Source of the DNA: an uncultured Clostridia bacterium
GTDB lineage: Bacteria > Bacillota > Clostridia > Oscillospirales > Acutalibacteraceae
Reading direction: 5' to 3'
Length of the DNA: 64,000 nt
Assembly (NCBI GenBank): GCA_947630835.1
Contig: CANRIZ010000007.1
Location: 1-64,000 of the forward strand
Every line of letters starts with the position of its first letter. The first letter of the stretch is position 1. Under the pieces are notes generated by a model. It made no database searches. It had not been told where the DNA came from and saw only the letters and a program-made list of their open reading frames with translations. Below are positions 40,490 to 52,600 of this stretch, one piece after another. A program made the position numbers and the translations under genes.

Positions 40490-41096
40490 AGAACAAAACG
40501 CTATTATAACAATTGAAGCATCGTTATCATTTGTTGTATTTATGTTCCTAATATTATTTATCTACAGCTACAGCAATGTATATATAGCTCAGAATATAAT
40601 AAGTCATGCTACTATACAGGCAAATCAGACTGTGGCTATTGAATCTTACGGAAGGCAAAAACTATCGGATACCCAAATTAATAAGGACATTCAAAAAGTT
40701 ATTGGGGATATAAACAGTTTGGGCAATCAACTTTTTGGAACCGAAGGTATGAATCCGTTTAATGATTTTAAAAGCCTTGAAAATGCAGACATTAAAAAAG
40801 TATATCAAAAGGCTTGGCTTGAAGCTATATCAAATCAAGCAATGTTCAGCAAAGAAGACGATTACATACAGGCTTTATCTGCTGTCGGCATTGACACAAG
40901 CACTATTAAGTTCGATGTTCAATTGGCCAATGCCGACGACGGAGGAACGGATATAGTTGCAACCGTTACTTATGATTTGAATTTGCAATTTCCGTTTATG
41001 GGAAAAAACAGACTTGAAAACATCACTAAGCAATCAAAATCACATTTATTTCAAAACGTTAACAATAAAAGAAGTGTAAGTTGGACCGGTATTTGA
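40476..41096 (+). CDS. TadE-like pseudopilin 2
   Basis: 206 residues from ATG 40476 (GAGCAGGTATTTT), which lies inside the end of the previous gene; the upstream frame to 40461 has no better start. N-terminus EQNAIITIEASLSFVVFMFLILFIYSYS shows the TadE Glu (IEAS). The rest is an extracytoplasmic domain. Translational coupling with the TadG-like gene suggests they interact. Confidence 0.82.
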   Translation: MRVIKEQNAIITIEASLSFVVFMFLILFIYSYSNVYIAQNIISHATIQANQTVAIESYGRQKLSDTQINKDIQKVIGDINSLGNQLFGTEGMNPFNDFKSLENADIKKVYQKAWLEAISNQAMFSKEDDYIQALSAVGIDTSTIKFDVQLANADDGGTDIVATVTYDLNLQFPFMGKNRLENITKQSKSHLFQNVNNKRSVSWTGI

Positions 41097-41099
41097 TTA

Positions 41100-41573
41100 A
41101 TGTTAATAATAGAATTCGGAATATTATTTTGTTACCTTCATGTGGCAGCGCTTGGAACAACTGATATTTTACGTTTATTAAAAGGATGCGAGATATCGGT
41201 TTTTACGTTCAACAGTGTTTGTGATAATTGCGGACACAAGTTGAATTTATTATCTCAAATACCGATTATATCTTATATAAAAAACAAAGGAAGATGTAAA
41301 TATTGCAAAAGTAAAATTGATATTAAAAATTTTTGGTTAGAGCTTTTTCCTTTTATATATTACTGTGCAATCAATATTTTTCTTGATTTTAGTTTTATGA
41401 GTGTTGCGGTAAACTTTTTTAGTTATGAAATATTAAAGTTGTTTTTTATTTTTATAAAAGGGTCCAAAGAGAAAAACTTTATTAAGGAGTACATATTGTC
41501 ATTGTTTTCAAATGCTTTTCTCTTTTTCCTAATATTAATTTTAGTATTATTAAACGGAAGCTTTAATTTATAA
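41100..41573 (+). CDS. Stand-alone N-terminal (DiS_P_DiS) domain of prepilin peptidase
   Basis: 157 residues. Membrane helix (IEFGILFCYLHVAALGTTDIL), then VCDNCGHKLNLLSQIPIISYI and GRCKYCKSKIDIKNFWLELFPF, with four Cys as in the zinc-binding/methyltransferase-type N-terminal domain of type IV prepilin peptidases. There is no GxGD catalytic Asp. The catalytic half is encoded separately at 34960. It may assemble with it or modify the pilin N-terminus. Confidence 0.8.
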   Translation: MLIIEFGILFCYLHVAALGTTDILRLLKGCEISVFTFNSVCDNCGHKLNLLSQIPIISYIKNKGRCKYCKSKIDIKNFWLELFPFIYYCAINIFLDFSFMSVAVNFFSYEILKLFFIFIKGSKEKNFIKEYILSLFSNAFLFFLILILVLLNGSFNL

Positions 41574-41593
41574 TTTTATTGGGGTGTTATAAT

Positions 41594-43105
41594 ATGAATT
41601 TATATTTTGAAGATATCAATTCGGCATTATTTTTAATATGTCAAATGGGCGAAGAAGAAATATTGGACGAGTTCAGCTACGAGATGCTGTCAAATAACGA
41701 TATCGACGATATCTTACCGGTAAGCTTTACGCAAAGAAATTCAGAAAGATTTTTGAAATACAATGTATCTACATACACGACGCTTGAAAAGTTCTTTGAA
41801 GGAACCGTAGGGCGTCAAAAAGTTGTAAACGCTTTGTTAAATATAACGTCTGCCTTATCCGAGGCTGAAGAATATATGATTGACCCCTCAATATTTATTT
41901 TAGAGCAAAATCATATTTTTGTGGATTTATACAACAATAAAGTAAATTTAGTCTGCGTACCTATTGTCGGATACAAGTCCCCCCAAACGCCGTTAGAGTT
42001 CTTTAAAAATATTATCTTCAGCATTAAATATGATGAAAACGATGATAGTAATTATGTTACCAATATAATTAATTATTTAAATTCAAGCACTAATTTTTCA
42101 ATTACGGAATTTAAAAAAATATTGCAAAAAATAAACTATGACAGTAACGGTAATTCCGGAAATAATACTGCTTCCATAAATAACGGTACCTCAACAAGCA
42201 GCATTTCTCGTATAAATAACAGCGCTTCGACAAGCAACACAGCTCAGGCGAATAACGGCGCTTCACATATCAGTACATCTCCGATAAATAACGGCACTTC
42301 CGTAAAAAATGCCGATTCTCGAAAGGAAAGCTTAAATTCACAAGCCGTTATTGTTAAAAGAAATGAATCAATTGCAGTGAATCCCAACAAAGAATTAAAA
42401 CCTGTTAAAAGCGAAAATTCACATGCAAATGAAAGAAAACTATCGGCTTCTGCTGCACCTAATAATGTTTCTTCCGAAAAGAAAATGTCTATTTTTTACT
42501 TATTGGCACACTACAGTGCCGAAAACAAAGCGTTGTATCAAATGCAAAAAGAACAAGGAAGCAATACGGATGTAAAGCAACCGGCAGTTCAGAACGTACC
42601 GATAAGCGCACCGGTAACGGATATCCAACAAAATAGTCGGTATGAAAACAAAGAAGTTAAAGTTCCGAAAAATGAAGTTACTTCAAGGCCGATTAATTAC
42701 GGAAACACAACAAGCAAACAAAATTTTGGAAACACAGTTGATTTGACTCACAGAAAAATGACTACGGTTTTGTCTCAAATGCCGCTGCCGACTCAGACGA
42801 GTCAGAATCAAGCCGTCTTTATAAGAAATAAAAACAATGAACAAGCAGTTATTAATCATTTCCCGTTTAAAATCGGAGCAAGTGTAGACGGCAATGTTGA
42901 TTATGCCGTTCGCGGAAATACCAATATAAGCCAGATACATGCAATTGTTGATTATAAAGACGGTAATTATGTGTTAATAGATAACAATTCTACAAACGGA
43001 ACATATATTAATGCCAATAAAATAGAAGCTAATAAACCGATTAACCTTGTATCGGGAAACTTTATACGTTTAGCCGATGAGGATTTTAAGTTTGAAATCA
43101 GATAA
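41594..43105 (+). CDS. DUF6382-FHA domain protein
   Basis: 503 residues from ATG 41594 (TTGGGGTG). Residues 1-185 match the DUF6382 N-terminal domain found on FHA proteins of Clostridia. A low-complexity linker (about 195-260) with repeated INNGTS/NNSASTSN follows, then a disordered segment with RKMTTVLSQMPLPTQ. The C-terminal about 85 residues are an FHA domain (FKIGASVDGNVDY, NISQIHAIVDYKDG, YVLIDNNSTNGTYIN). It should bind phosphothreonine peptides made by the kinase two genes on. Analogous to FHA proteins in type VI or VII secretion control. Confidence 0.88.
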   Translation: MNLYFEDINSALFLICQMGEEEILDEFSYEMLSNNDIDDILPVSFTQRNSERFLKYNVSTYTTLEKFFEGTVGRQKVVNALLNITSALSEAEEYMIDPSIFILEQNHIFVDLYNNKVNLVCVPIVGYKSPQTPLEFFKNIIFSIKYDENDDSNYVTNIINYLNSSTNFSITEFKKILQKINYDSNGNSGNNTASINNGTSTSSISRINNSASTSNTAQANNGASHISTSPINNGTSVKNADSRKESLNSQAVIVKRNESIAVNPNKELKPVKSENSHANERKLSASAAPNNVSSEKKMSIFYLLAHYSAENKALYQMQKEQGSNTDVKQPAVQNVPISAPVTDIQQNSRYENKEVKVPKNEVTSRPINYGNTTSKQNFGNTVDLTHRKMTTVLSQMPLPTQTSQNQAVFIRNKNNEQAVINHFPFKIGASVDGNVDYAVRGNTNISQIHAIVDYKDGNYVLIDNNSTNGTYINANKIEANKPINLVSGNFIRLADEDFKFEIR

Positions 43106-43118
43106 AAGAGAGATATCT

Positions 43119-43889
43119 ATGAATTTTATTATATTTGGGAAAACGGATATTGGTATTGAAAAAGATAAAAATCAGGACAGCTATTTAATAAAAAGAGCAA
43201 AAAGCTCTATGGGAGAGCTTGCTTTTGGAGTTCTTTGCGACGGTATGGGAGGTCTTGAACAAGGAGAGCTTGCGAGTTCGACAGTGATAAACGCCTTTGA
43301 TGATTGGTTTTTAAACGACTTACCTAATCTTATAAACTTCGGCTTTAACAAAGAGCTTTTACAACAACAATGGACAACTTTAATTAAGAATTTAAATATA
43401 AAAATATCTGAATATGGAAATTCTTGTGATATCAGCATCGGAACAACTATTTGCGCAATTCTTGTAACTCAAAATAATTTTTATTGTGTAAATGTAGGCG
43501 ATTCAAGAGCTTATATTATCGACGATGACTACATTTATCAAGTTACAAAAGATCAAAGTTTGGTTCAGAGAAAAATTGATCAGGGGATTATTACTGAGGA
43601 GCAAGCAAATTTTGACCCTGACCGAAGTGTGCTGCTTCAGTGTATCGGCAGCAGTCCCTATGTGGATCCTGATTTCTTTGAAGGCGAAGTTTCCCAAAAT
43701 GAAGTTTTTATGCTTTGCAGTGATGGATTCAGGCATGAGGTCTTGGCCCGGGAAATACACGATTCTTTTATGCCCTCAAAGCTTACAAGCATTGAAGATA
43801 TGGAAAGAAATGCACAGTATTTAATTGATTTAAATAAGCAAAGAGAAGAAAGCGATAATATAACAACAATATTGATTAGAACTTATTGA
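43119..43889 (+). CDS. PP2C-family Ser/Thr phosphatase
   Basis: 256 residues from ATG 43119 (AGAGAGATATC). Metal-binding motifs are KDKNQDSYL, GVLCDGMGGLEQGE, CVNVGDSRAYII, LCSDGF and ESDNITTILI. It would reverse phosphorylation by the neighbouring kinase and close the FHA switch. Confidence 0.93.
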   Translation: MNFIIFGKTDIGIEKDKNQDSYLIKRAKSSMGELAFGVLCDGMGGLEQGELASSTVINAFDDWFLNDLPNLINFGFNKELLQQQWTTLIKNLNIKISEYGNSCDISIGTTICAILVTQNNFYCVNVGDSRAYIIDDDYIYQVTKDQSLVQRKIDQGIITEEQANFDPDRSVLLQCIGSSPYVDPDFFEGEVSQNEVFMLCSDGFRHEVLAREIHDSFMPSKLTSIEDMERNAQYLIDLNKQREESDNITTILIRTY

Positions 43890-43903
43890 TAAGGAGAGTT
43901 TAA

Positions 43904-45697
43904 ATGCTTGAAATAGGCTCTTTAGTAAACGGAAAATACAGGATACTTGATATTATCGGCGAAGGCGGAATGAGCATAGTTTACCTTGCCCGTAATGAAA
44001 GTACAAAGATTAGTTGGGCTATAAAAGAGATTAAGAAATTTGATGAAGATGACAATGAAATAAAAAGAAATACCCTAATTGCAGAAATAGAAATGCTGAA
44101 AAAGCTAAAAAACGATTATCTTCCTAAAATAATTGACGTTATTAATGAGAATGACACAATGCTTATTGTTATGGATTTGATTGAGGGCAACGACCTTGAT
44201 GTTAAAATGACCGAGGAGGGAGGAGCATTACCTCAAGAAGATGTCATAAGATGGGCAAAGCAGATATGTAACGTATTAAATTATTTGCATCATTGCACGC
44301 CACCGATAATTTACAGAGATATGAAACCGGGAAATATTATGTTAAAACCGGACAACAATATTTCTGTTATCGATTTCGGAACGGCAAGAGAAGTCGAAAT
44401 AAAAAATGTAAAAAATACAAAAAGTATGGGAACCGAAGGATATGCCGCTCCGGAGCAATACGGAGAAAATGCATACGCTGATGAAAGAACCGATATATAT
44501 AATTTCGGCGCAACAATATTCCATTTGATTACAGGCCACTATCCCGATCCTGTAAGAGTATGCGAACATCCTATCAGAGAATATAACCCTTCTTTATCAG
44601 GCGGTATAGAAAGTATTATTATAAAATGTACTCAACTTGACCCTAATAAAAGATATCAAAATTGTGATGAATTGGCTTATGATCTCGAAAATTACGAGTA
44701 TATTGACGAGGCTGTAATATCATCGAATAAGAGGAAAATATATAAATTCGCAGCAACAGCGGCTTCAGCTGTTATTTGTGCCTTAATCGCTTTGTTCGGA
44801 TACTTTAAAAATGCCGATCAGATACATGCAAATTATGATAAATACATTAAATCTGAGAGATACGAAGAGGCTATAAAGCTTGATGATACCAGAATAGAAG
44901 GATATGAGGGTTTGATTAATTCATGCGCCAAGGATGGAATTATTGATGATAATGACGTAAAAACAATTTCTGTTTTGGAAGCATATGAAGACCTCGGAAA
45001 GAACGGCAATGGCGAAGAAATATCGCCTATAAGCGATTTAGCAAAAAAGAATATTTCAAATTACATAAGCGTTTGTTATCAGGTTGGGAACGAATATTGG
45101 GATAAATATAAAACCCCATCTTCAAGCGCCGGAAAGGCCGCAACTTGGTTTAAAAGAATTTTGCCGGATAATTATATAGATGTCAGATATCAAGAATTTT
45201 CAAACGGAGATTCTTACACTATTTCTGTTTCCGGACAAGAATATAATGTGTCTATCGGTGATAATTCCGATATTACTCTAAGAGAATTTCAGGTTGCGCT
45301 TGTTGGCGCCCAAATAAGTAACTGCAAAGATAAAATCAGCAGTTTATCCGGAAATCAATCGGGTTTGGGTTCATTCTCCGGAGAAGATGAAAAAATTAAA
45401 GCATATCAAGATTTATGGAATCAATTATTGACTTTAAAAGATATAGCAAGAGAAATCTCAGACGAACAGCTGACAATTATGTTGTGTAATGAAATATGTT
45501 TGGGGCTCGAGGATAATCTTGACGGAATAGCAAAACACAATGACTTAGAAAAAATAGAAAAAATAGAAACTCAACTGTTAAATCCTATGTCAGATATGTC
45601 AAAAGAATTGACTAATCAAACGAGCAGAGAAAGCTTACAGCAAAAGATAAGCTATTTATCCAAATATATTAGCGAATATTACGGAGATTTAAAATGA
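43904..45697 (+). CDS. Membrane Ser/Thr protein kinase
   Basis: 597 residues. Kinase domain 1-270: glycine loop IIGEGGMSIVYLARN, Lys in WAIKEIKK, catalytic loop IIYRDMKPGNIML, DFG in VIDFGTAREVE, activation segment GTEGYAAPEQYG. One membrane helix (KFAATAASAVICALIALFGYF, about 283-303) and a helical extracytoplasmic domain of about 290 residues without PASTA repeats. It is probably a surface sensor coupled to the pilus and adhesin. The stop overlaps the next start (ATGA). Confidence 0.93.
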   Translation: MLEIGSLVNGKYRILDIIGEGGMSIVYLARNESTKISWAIKEIKKFDEDDNEIKRNTLIAEIEMLKKLKNDYLPKIIDVINENDTMLIVMDLIEGNDLDVKMTEEGGALPQEDVIRWAKQICNVLNYLHHCTPPIIYRDMKPGNIMLKPDNNISVIDFGTAREVEIKNVKNTKSMGTEGYAAPEQYGENAYADERTDIYNFGATIFHLITGHYPDPVRVCEHPIREYNPSLSGGIESIIIKCTQLDPNKRYQNCDELAYDLENYEYIDEAVISSNKRKIYKFAATAASAVICALIALFGYFKNADQIHANYDKYIKSERYEEAIKLDDTRIEGYEGLINSCAKDGIIDDNDVKTISVLEAYEDLGKNGNGEEISPISDLAKKNISNYISVCYQVGNEYWDKYKTPSSSAGKAATWFKRILPDNYIDVRYQEFSNGDSYTISVSGQEYNVSIGDNSDITLREFQVALVGAQISNCKDKISSLSGNQSGLGSFSGEDEKIKAYQDLWNQLLTLKDIAREISDEQLTIMLCNEICLGLEDNLDGIAKHNDLEKIEKIETQLLNPMSDMSKELTNQTSRESLQQKISYLSKYISEYYGDLK

Positions 45698-46101
45698 GTT
45701 ATATTAATATATTTTACATTTTTATTGTGTTGGCTGCGGCTTTATTAATAGCGGCTGTAATTCTTTTCTTTGCTTTGGATATTCCGGATGCGTTTAGAAT
45801 TGTAAATAAAAAGCCGTTAAAGAATAACAGAAAAAGTAAAAAAATCGTTAAGTCGGATTCTATACATAATGTTAAGAATTCAACCAAAAAAAGAAATATA
45901 AGCGATAATAACAATAAACAATTAAACTCAAGGAAAAAAACAACTGTTCTTGAAACACAAGAACCCATTAACAAAAAGACAACCGTTTTAAGGAACACAA
46001 CAAGTAAAATTACCGGGGAAATTAAGCCGGAAAATAATGAATCAGGCTTTGAAATAATTGAAACCGAGCATTACAAAGCATCGGATGAAATTGTAGAATA
46101 G
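45694..46101 (+). CDS. Small membrane protein with two TTVL motifs
   Basis: 135 residues. N-terminal membrane helix (FYIFIVLAAALLIAAVILFFALD), a lysine-rich segment, then KKTTVLETQEPINKKTTVL and an acidic tail. The motif KTTVL occurs twice here, and MTTVL occurs in the FHA protein linker. With pThr at the first T and Leu at +3 it fits the pTxx(I/L/V) pattern known for FHA ligands. Directly coupled to the kinase (ATGA). Probably a docking target; the function is inferred. Confidence 0.7.
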   Translation: MSYINIFYIFIVLAAALLIAAVILFFALDIPDAFRIVNKKPLKNNRKSKKIVKSDSIHNVKNSTKKRNISDNNNKQLNSRKKTTVLETQEPINKKTTVLRNTTSKITGEIKPENNESGFEIIETEHYKASDEIVE

Positions 46102-46127
46102 GCAGATTAGCGAAAGGGAGAAATTAT

Positions 46128-46577
46128 ATGAAATCAATGCTTAGAAAACTGATTATAATCAGTTTGATCGGCTTTTTCATTATGTCTTTATCATTTTTAC
46201 TTATGGGCATAAATTCAGAAAAAAGGTTGATTAGTGTGTTAACTGGAGTGCTTTTTTGGGCAGGTTTAATTTTAGGAGTTGCTACGAGCATTCTATATGC
46301 AAAAAAATTTAAAATTTGGTGCCAAAAATACGGAAGAACAATGTGGCTGAAAAAAAAGCCGGGAATTCTTATATTCTTTTCAAATACAATAGCAAAAGCA
46401 GTTGATATAGTTCTTTTTGCAAGCTTGTTGTTGCTTATTTTGACATTTATTATTACAAAAATGGGCTCTAATATTTGTTTTGCGGCAATAGCTTTGTTTA
46501 CAATGTCTTTTGCAATGCACTGTATATTTAACGGCAAAACATTTAATTTTTGCTTTAATAAAGTTAATAAATTTTAA
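46128..46577 (+). CDS. Four-helix membrane protein of unknown function
   Basis: 149 residues with four predicted transmembrane helices (LIIISLIGFFIMSLSFLLMG, VLTGVLFWAGLILGVATSILY, AVDIVLFASLLLLILTFII, ICFAAIALFTMSFAMHCIF) and a basic loop (KKFKIWCQKYGRTMWLKKKPG). GAAAGGGAG precedes ATG 46128. No family is recognised. Its position between the signalling genes and the giant surface protein suggests a role in export or anchoring, which is only inference. Confidence 0.65.
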   Translation: MKSMLRKLIIISLIGFFIMSLSFLLMGINSEKRLISVLTGVLFWAGLILGVATSILYAKKFKIWCQKYGRTMWLKKKPGILIFFSNTIAKAVDIVLFASLLLLILTFIITKMGSNICFAAIALFTMSFAMHCIFNGKTFNFCFNKVNKF

Positions 46578-46601
46578 TTTATTTATATGGAGGAAGTTAT
46601 T

Positions 46602-49600
46602 ATGAAAAGGTACAAGCTCAGTCGGAAAATCTTACCGATATTATTATCAATTATGGTAGTCGTATTGTCATTTCCGCTATCGTTTGTATATGCTGCGGAG
46701 AAGGATAAGTTGGCCGATGTTGAGGCTATTACGAAACCGTCAAGCGCAAAAATAAACGATTCGGACAAGGCAGAAATTGAAATCGACTATAACGATAAAA
46801 TTGAGCTTCAATGGAGCGAGAAAGACATACCTATCGGACGAAATAAGGATGGATGGTGGGCAGGAATAAAGGTTGTAGCGCCATCACTTTCATCAGATTA
46901 TTCTATAGAAGAATTAAAAGGTTCGAAATATCAGACAAAGTATTACGGAAGTAGTGAGTGGTCTGAAAATAAAAGCTTTTGGGAATTGCAGGATTCCGAT
47001 AAAGAATCAGAAGAAGAGATTGAACGCTACATACAAATGTGGGCTTTCATAAACGAGGAAGTATTAAATACAGCAATTCAAGAAAAAGCACAAATAACAA
47101 ATGAGTATCAGTTTGACTGGGATAACGATGATATATTTGAGCAGAAAATAGTTTTCAAAATTGATCCCGATAAAGTAACCCTTTTAAAAAATGTTGATGG
47201 GGATAGTGTGAAAGTATACCCGTCAACATCGTTAGGTTCTGTAGAGGCATTAACCGAAGCGGATAAAATGTCCGTTTCTGAAGACAAAACGAACCAAGTT
47301 GTTGTTAATAATAATGGAAATATTACTCTTGAATGGGCGCAAGCGAATGCTGAAATAGGAAGAACCGGCGATAACTGGTGGGTCGGCATTAAAGCTGTTG
47401 CCCCTGAGGATAAAGATGTTGCAACTCTTAAGCAGGCAAAGTATAAGGCTTTGTATAACGGTAAATCGGAATGGACTGAAAGCAAAAGCTTTTGGGATAA
47501 TCAGGATTCTGAAAAAGGATCTGATGATTCGGGAATTGAACGATTTATCGGATTGTGGCTTAATGTAAATCAGGATATTATAGATAATGCCAAAAGCAGC
47601 GGCTCAATGATTGAAAATAAGTATCAATTTGACTGGGACGGCGATGGTGTATTTGAACAGATAATAACTTTTTCTTTAGACCCAAACAATATCACTTTGG
47701 ATTACACCAATTTTTATTCTATGGATAAAGCATATCCCAACATTACAATAGATGCTAAGGATGAAAACATTTGGATAACCGATGAGACAACAGTAATATC
47801 CGGCAGCGCAACAGATAATGGCACAGAAAGCAACGGTACAGTCTATACCTCAGGTATGGACAAGGTGGAGTTTGCCAAAGGAGCAGAAACAGCTGTCAGA
47901 ATGGATGCCGGTTTTGAAGAGGATACAAATGAGTTTTCATTTAATATAACAGATGAGTTTGTAGGAGATTATTATATTTTCGCTAAAGATAAAGCAGGAA
48001 ATGAAGCGAAAAAATCAGTTCATATAAAATTTGATAATAAAAGGCCTACAATTAATATTGATAATCCCCAAAGCGCTTTTGATAACTGGCAAAAGGACGC
48101 TATAAAAATTACAGGCAAATTTGCCGATAGCTTATCCGGTGTAGCAAAAGTAGAATATAAATTAGTGGAAAAAGACAAAGAAAGTGAAATCGAAAGCATC
48201 AAAGCCGAAAACGCCGAAATTGAAACAGAAGATGAAGGAAAGAACGGCAGCTTTATTATTAATTTAGAAAAACAGAACTTTGAGGGAACTGTATATATAT
48301 ACGCAATTGATAACGCAGGTTTATCTTCCGAACCAAGCAAAGTGTCGGTAAAAATGGATATGGACGCCTGTATAGCCTGCATATTAACTGAAGAACTCCC
48401 AGACCATGAATGGTATAACGGACAAATTGAGGTTTTGGGAAATTTTACCGATAATTTATCCGGTGTTTACAGTGTTAAATATTCAAACGGCAACGGCGAT
48501 GAAGGCGATGCCGAAATTAAAACGGAAGATGAAGGAAAGAGTGGTAGTTTTAAGTTTACAATAAAAGAGCAAAATTTCGATGGAGAATATGAAATACACC
48601 TTTTAGACAGAGCAAATAATGATTTTAAGACAAACGTACATGTTCAAATGGATAATGAGTCTCCTAAATTCACAAATGTTAGAGTCGACAAAGACTCTTG
48701 GACAAATAAAGAAGTGACTGTAACAGGAGAATTTGACGATAACCTTTCGGGAGTATCTCAAATTAAATATAAAAAATCCGGTGATGAAGAATTTACCTAT
48801 GTTGAAAATATAAATTTTGAGAAAAAAACATTTTCCTTTGAAATTACAGAACAGAATTATGAGGGAGAGTATATAATTTATTGCATTGATAAAGCGGGAA
48901 ACGAATCCGAAGGAAAAACCTTTTCGGTCTTTATGGATGTTACTCCTCCGAGTGATGTAGAAATCAGTTATACTGATGAAGTATTCAGTATATTAATAGA
49001 TAAAATAACTTTCGGATTTTTTAAAGGGAAATGTCAAGTAACATTAAGCTCAACCGATAATCTTTCCGGTGTAAATGCTTTTATATATTCTTATATTAAT
49101 AATGATCCGGTTTCAACAAATTCCACAGAAAATGTTAATGATGTTTCAATAGATGCCAGTCCAATAGATGCTAGTCCGATAGATGCCAAAGAAGTCCCAA
49201 TTACCGAAATTGGTTTTAAAGAAAATAAATACATCGCAACATTTGAAATTCCGGCACAGTTTAGAGGATATGTAACAGCAAAAGCTATAGACAATGCGGG
49301 AAATGAGACAAAAAATGAGACGAGCGAAAAGGATAAATATACAGTTGTTTGCGATACTGATAAACCGGGAATTACGGTGGAATTTCCAACGGCTAACAAT
49401 ACAATAAATGGAGCTGACAATGTAAAAGATTATTATAATACCGATATAGATGTTGTCGTTAAAGTATTTGAAGAAAACTTTATGGACGGAGAATTCCCGG
49501 AGGTATTTAAAACAATTGATATTCAAGCTGAAATCGTTGATGAAGAAGGAGAGACCAGTAAAAAAACATACGCTATAAATAATTGGAGGCGTGAAGATAA

Positions 49601-52600
49601 TACTGACAACTGGATTGGTTCATTCAAATTGGCCGACAATGGCGATTATACTCTTACAATAAAATATACCGATAAATCGGGAAACCCGGCCGAAATTTTC
49701 ACAAAAAATAATTTTACTATTGATACTGTAGCGCCAAAAATAGAAATTTCATATGAAGATGTAAAGAGTGAAGATAGGGCAAAAGACGGATATTTCTTAA
49801 CAAGAACAGCAAAAATAGTCGTAGAAGAGCATAATTTTGATAAAGAAGCTTTTGAATCTAACATTACAGCGAAAAATATTTTAGGTAATGTTATTTCGGA
49901 AACAGAAGCCCAAAAAGCGTTACAAGGCAAAGAATGGGTTGAGAGCGAATCTGGAAACGTACATACATTGACTATCCCGTATACTGATGACGCAATATAT
50001 ACTTTCAATTTTAATTCGCTTAAGGACCTTGCAGGAAACGACTATAAAACGAAAGAAGAAAACGGAAACCAACTGTTTAAAAAAGATACCGAGAGTCCGA
50101 ATGGCTTTACTGTAGACGCAACAATGTTAAAGTCTGATGTACAAATAATAACGGACAAACCGTTTGCATACAAATTGCTTGACGGTATAACATTTGGTTT
50201 TATTGACAAAACAGAAGTAACTCTGATAATAAAAGATGCAACTTCGGGTTTGCAGAAATTCGGTTATAAATCCAAAGGAACAGTAAACAGCAAAGGCGAA
50301 GCGGCCGAATATAACTTAACGGAAGGTGAAACAACAGTTACAGAAGAAGACGGACAAAAGGTATATAAGTATACATTTGCAATTGATACGGAATACAAGG
50401 ATTCTTTGGAAGTAACTGTATTTGATAATTCAGGAAACAAAATAATATCACAAGAATTGACAAGTGATAGCAATACTTATGACGGAATTATTGTTGATAC
50501 AACCAATCCTGAAATATCATCAATAGAATATCTTAATATAAAGAACAGAATAGATGATAAATATTTTGTATCAGGGGACGCCGAAGTTGTTTTCAATGTT
50601 AATGAGGAATATTTCTTCAAAAACTATGATTCCGCTGCTTCAGATGCAAAGAACGGAAAAAACATCCTTGAGACGTTAAATACGAATGTTAATTTAACCA
50701 TAACTAAAGATGGAAGCGATTACTATCAGGGTAGCGCCAAACCTGCACAAACAGTATCAAAGTTCAAAGCGGAATTTAACGAGACGGATAAAAATATTAG
50801 GATAACCATACCCTCTGTTGTTGACGGAAATAAAAATGACGGTGATTTTGTTATTACATTGGTTTATACGGATTTTGCAAAGCACAGCGCTTCGGCTACG
50901 ACCGATACTGTTGTTATTGACACAACAAATCCGGTAATTAACATTGAATACAATACGCCTGTGCAAGATGTAAAAGACTCTTCTAAAACCGTTTCGTATT
51001 ATAATCAGAACAAATCACCAAATATGGTGCTTACGGTTAATGAACGTAATTTCCATATTGAAGATTTCGTTTCAAATATTACAGCAGTTGACGTTCAAGG
51101 CAACGAAAGCAACGAAGCAAAAGAATTCTTTGCTGATTATTTCACAAACAACGAAAATTGGATACATTATTATGAAGACGGCAAATACAATCACAAAATT
51201 GTTGTTCCGATTGAGAATTTCGCTTTGAATTACACCATAGATTTTTCGTTTATTGACGATGCCAAGAATAATGTTGTCAAGCCAGCTGTTAAGTATTTAA
51301 CTTACGACAGTATTTATCCGGATATTGAAATATCAATTAACAGCAATGTAATAAGCAAAATATTAAACGGAATCACATTTGGTATTTTTAATAATTTGGT
51401 TGATGCGGAAGTAACAATAACCGCTAATGATACCGTTTCCGGAATTGAAAGTATTGTTTATTCTTCAAGCGATCCTTCCGGGAAAATTGGTTCATTGGAG
51501 GAAAAAACATTATTAGTTAAAAACCCGTTTGTAAATAATGTTACAACAAGCGGCAATGTATCTGTAAGTGACTCAAACAAACAGGTTACTTATAAATTTG
51601 TTGTACCTGCAGAATACAGAAACGGATTGGTTGCTACTGTAACCGATTATTCTAAAAAAACAGTGACTGCCAATACAATAGTTAACAAAAACAGCAATGA
51701 TAACAATGTTTATGACGGTATAATTAAAGATAAAACCGATCCCGTTATTGATATTAAAATTGATGACACTCCTAATTACGCATCAGAAAAAACATTCAAT
51801 TCTGATTTTAATTATCATATTGATGTTAAAGATGAAAATTCCGGTATAGGAAAAGTGAATATTACTTTGAACGGAGTTCCTATCACAAAAGATGCGAACG
51901 GTAAAGAAATTAGCGAGTATTATTCAGGAAATACCATAATTAAAGACTTTTCCTTTGATATTAATACTTCTCAGCTTACCGAAAAAGCATTTGACGGTGT
52001 TTATATTATCAATGTTATTGTTACAGATAATGCCGGAAATGAAACGAGTAGTTCATATGAGGCATATTTGGATGTTTTTGCGCCGATGATTACGGATTTC
52101 ACTTTCGAATCAAGCGGAAATGTATACTCGGGCGACAGTGCTGTTAAAGCAGGCGCAGACAATATAAATAAAACCATTAATGCCGATGTTCAAGATAAAG
52201 ATATTGAAATATATAACTATTATTTTGAGAAAAATACCTATGTAACCGTACATGTATACGATTATGATAAAGATGGGGAAAACAATCATACTTCAGGCGT
52301 TAAGGATATTAAACTTATTGCCGAAAGCGCAACAGGAGAAATGGTAACTTGCACACCGGTTAGCAATTCTTTTGTTCAAACAACAGATAAAGGCATTGGC
52401 TATTCGGAAAAGACATTCCTTGTTGAGGGTCCGTTTATCGGAAATATTTATGCTATTGCCGAGGACTATTCAGGCAATTGTCCTACAAACAATGATTCTA
52501 AAGGACGTGTTTTAGGAGAGTATAAGAGAGTATTGTCCGATAAATATGAGGGATATGTCAACCCATACGATACTATACTTGAAGACGCTCAAAAGCATAC

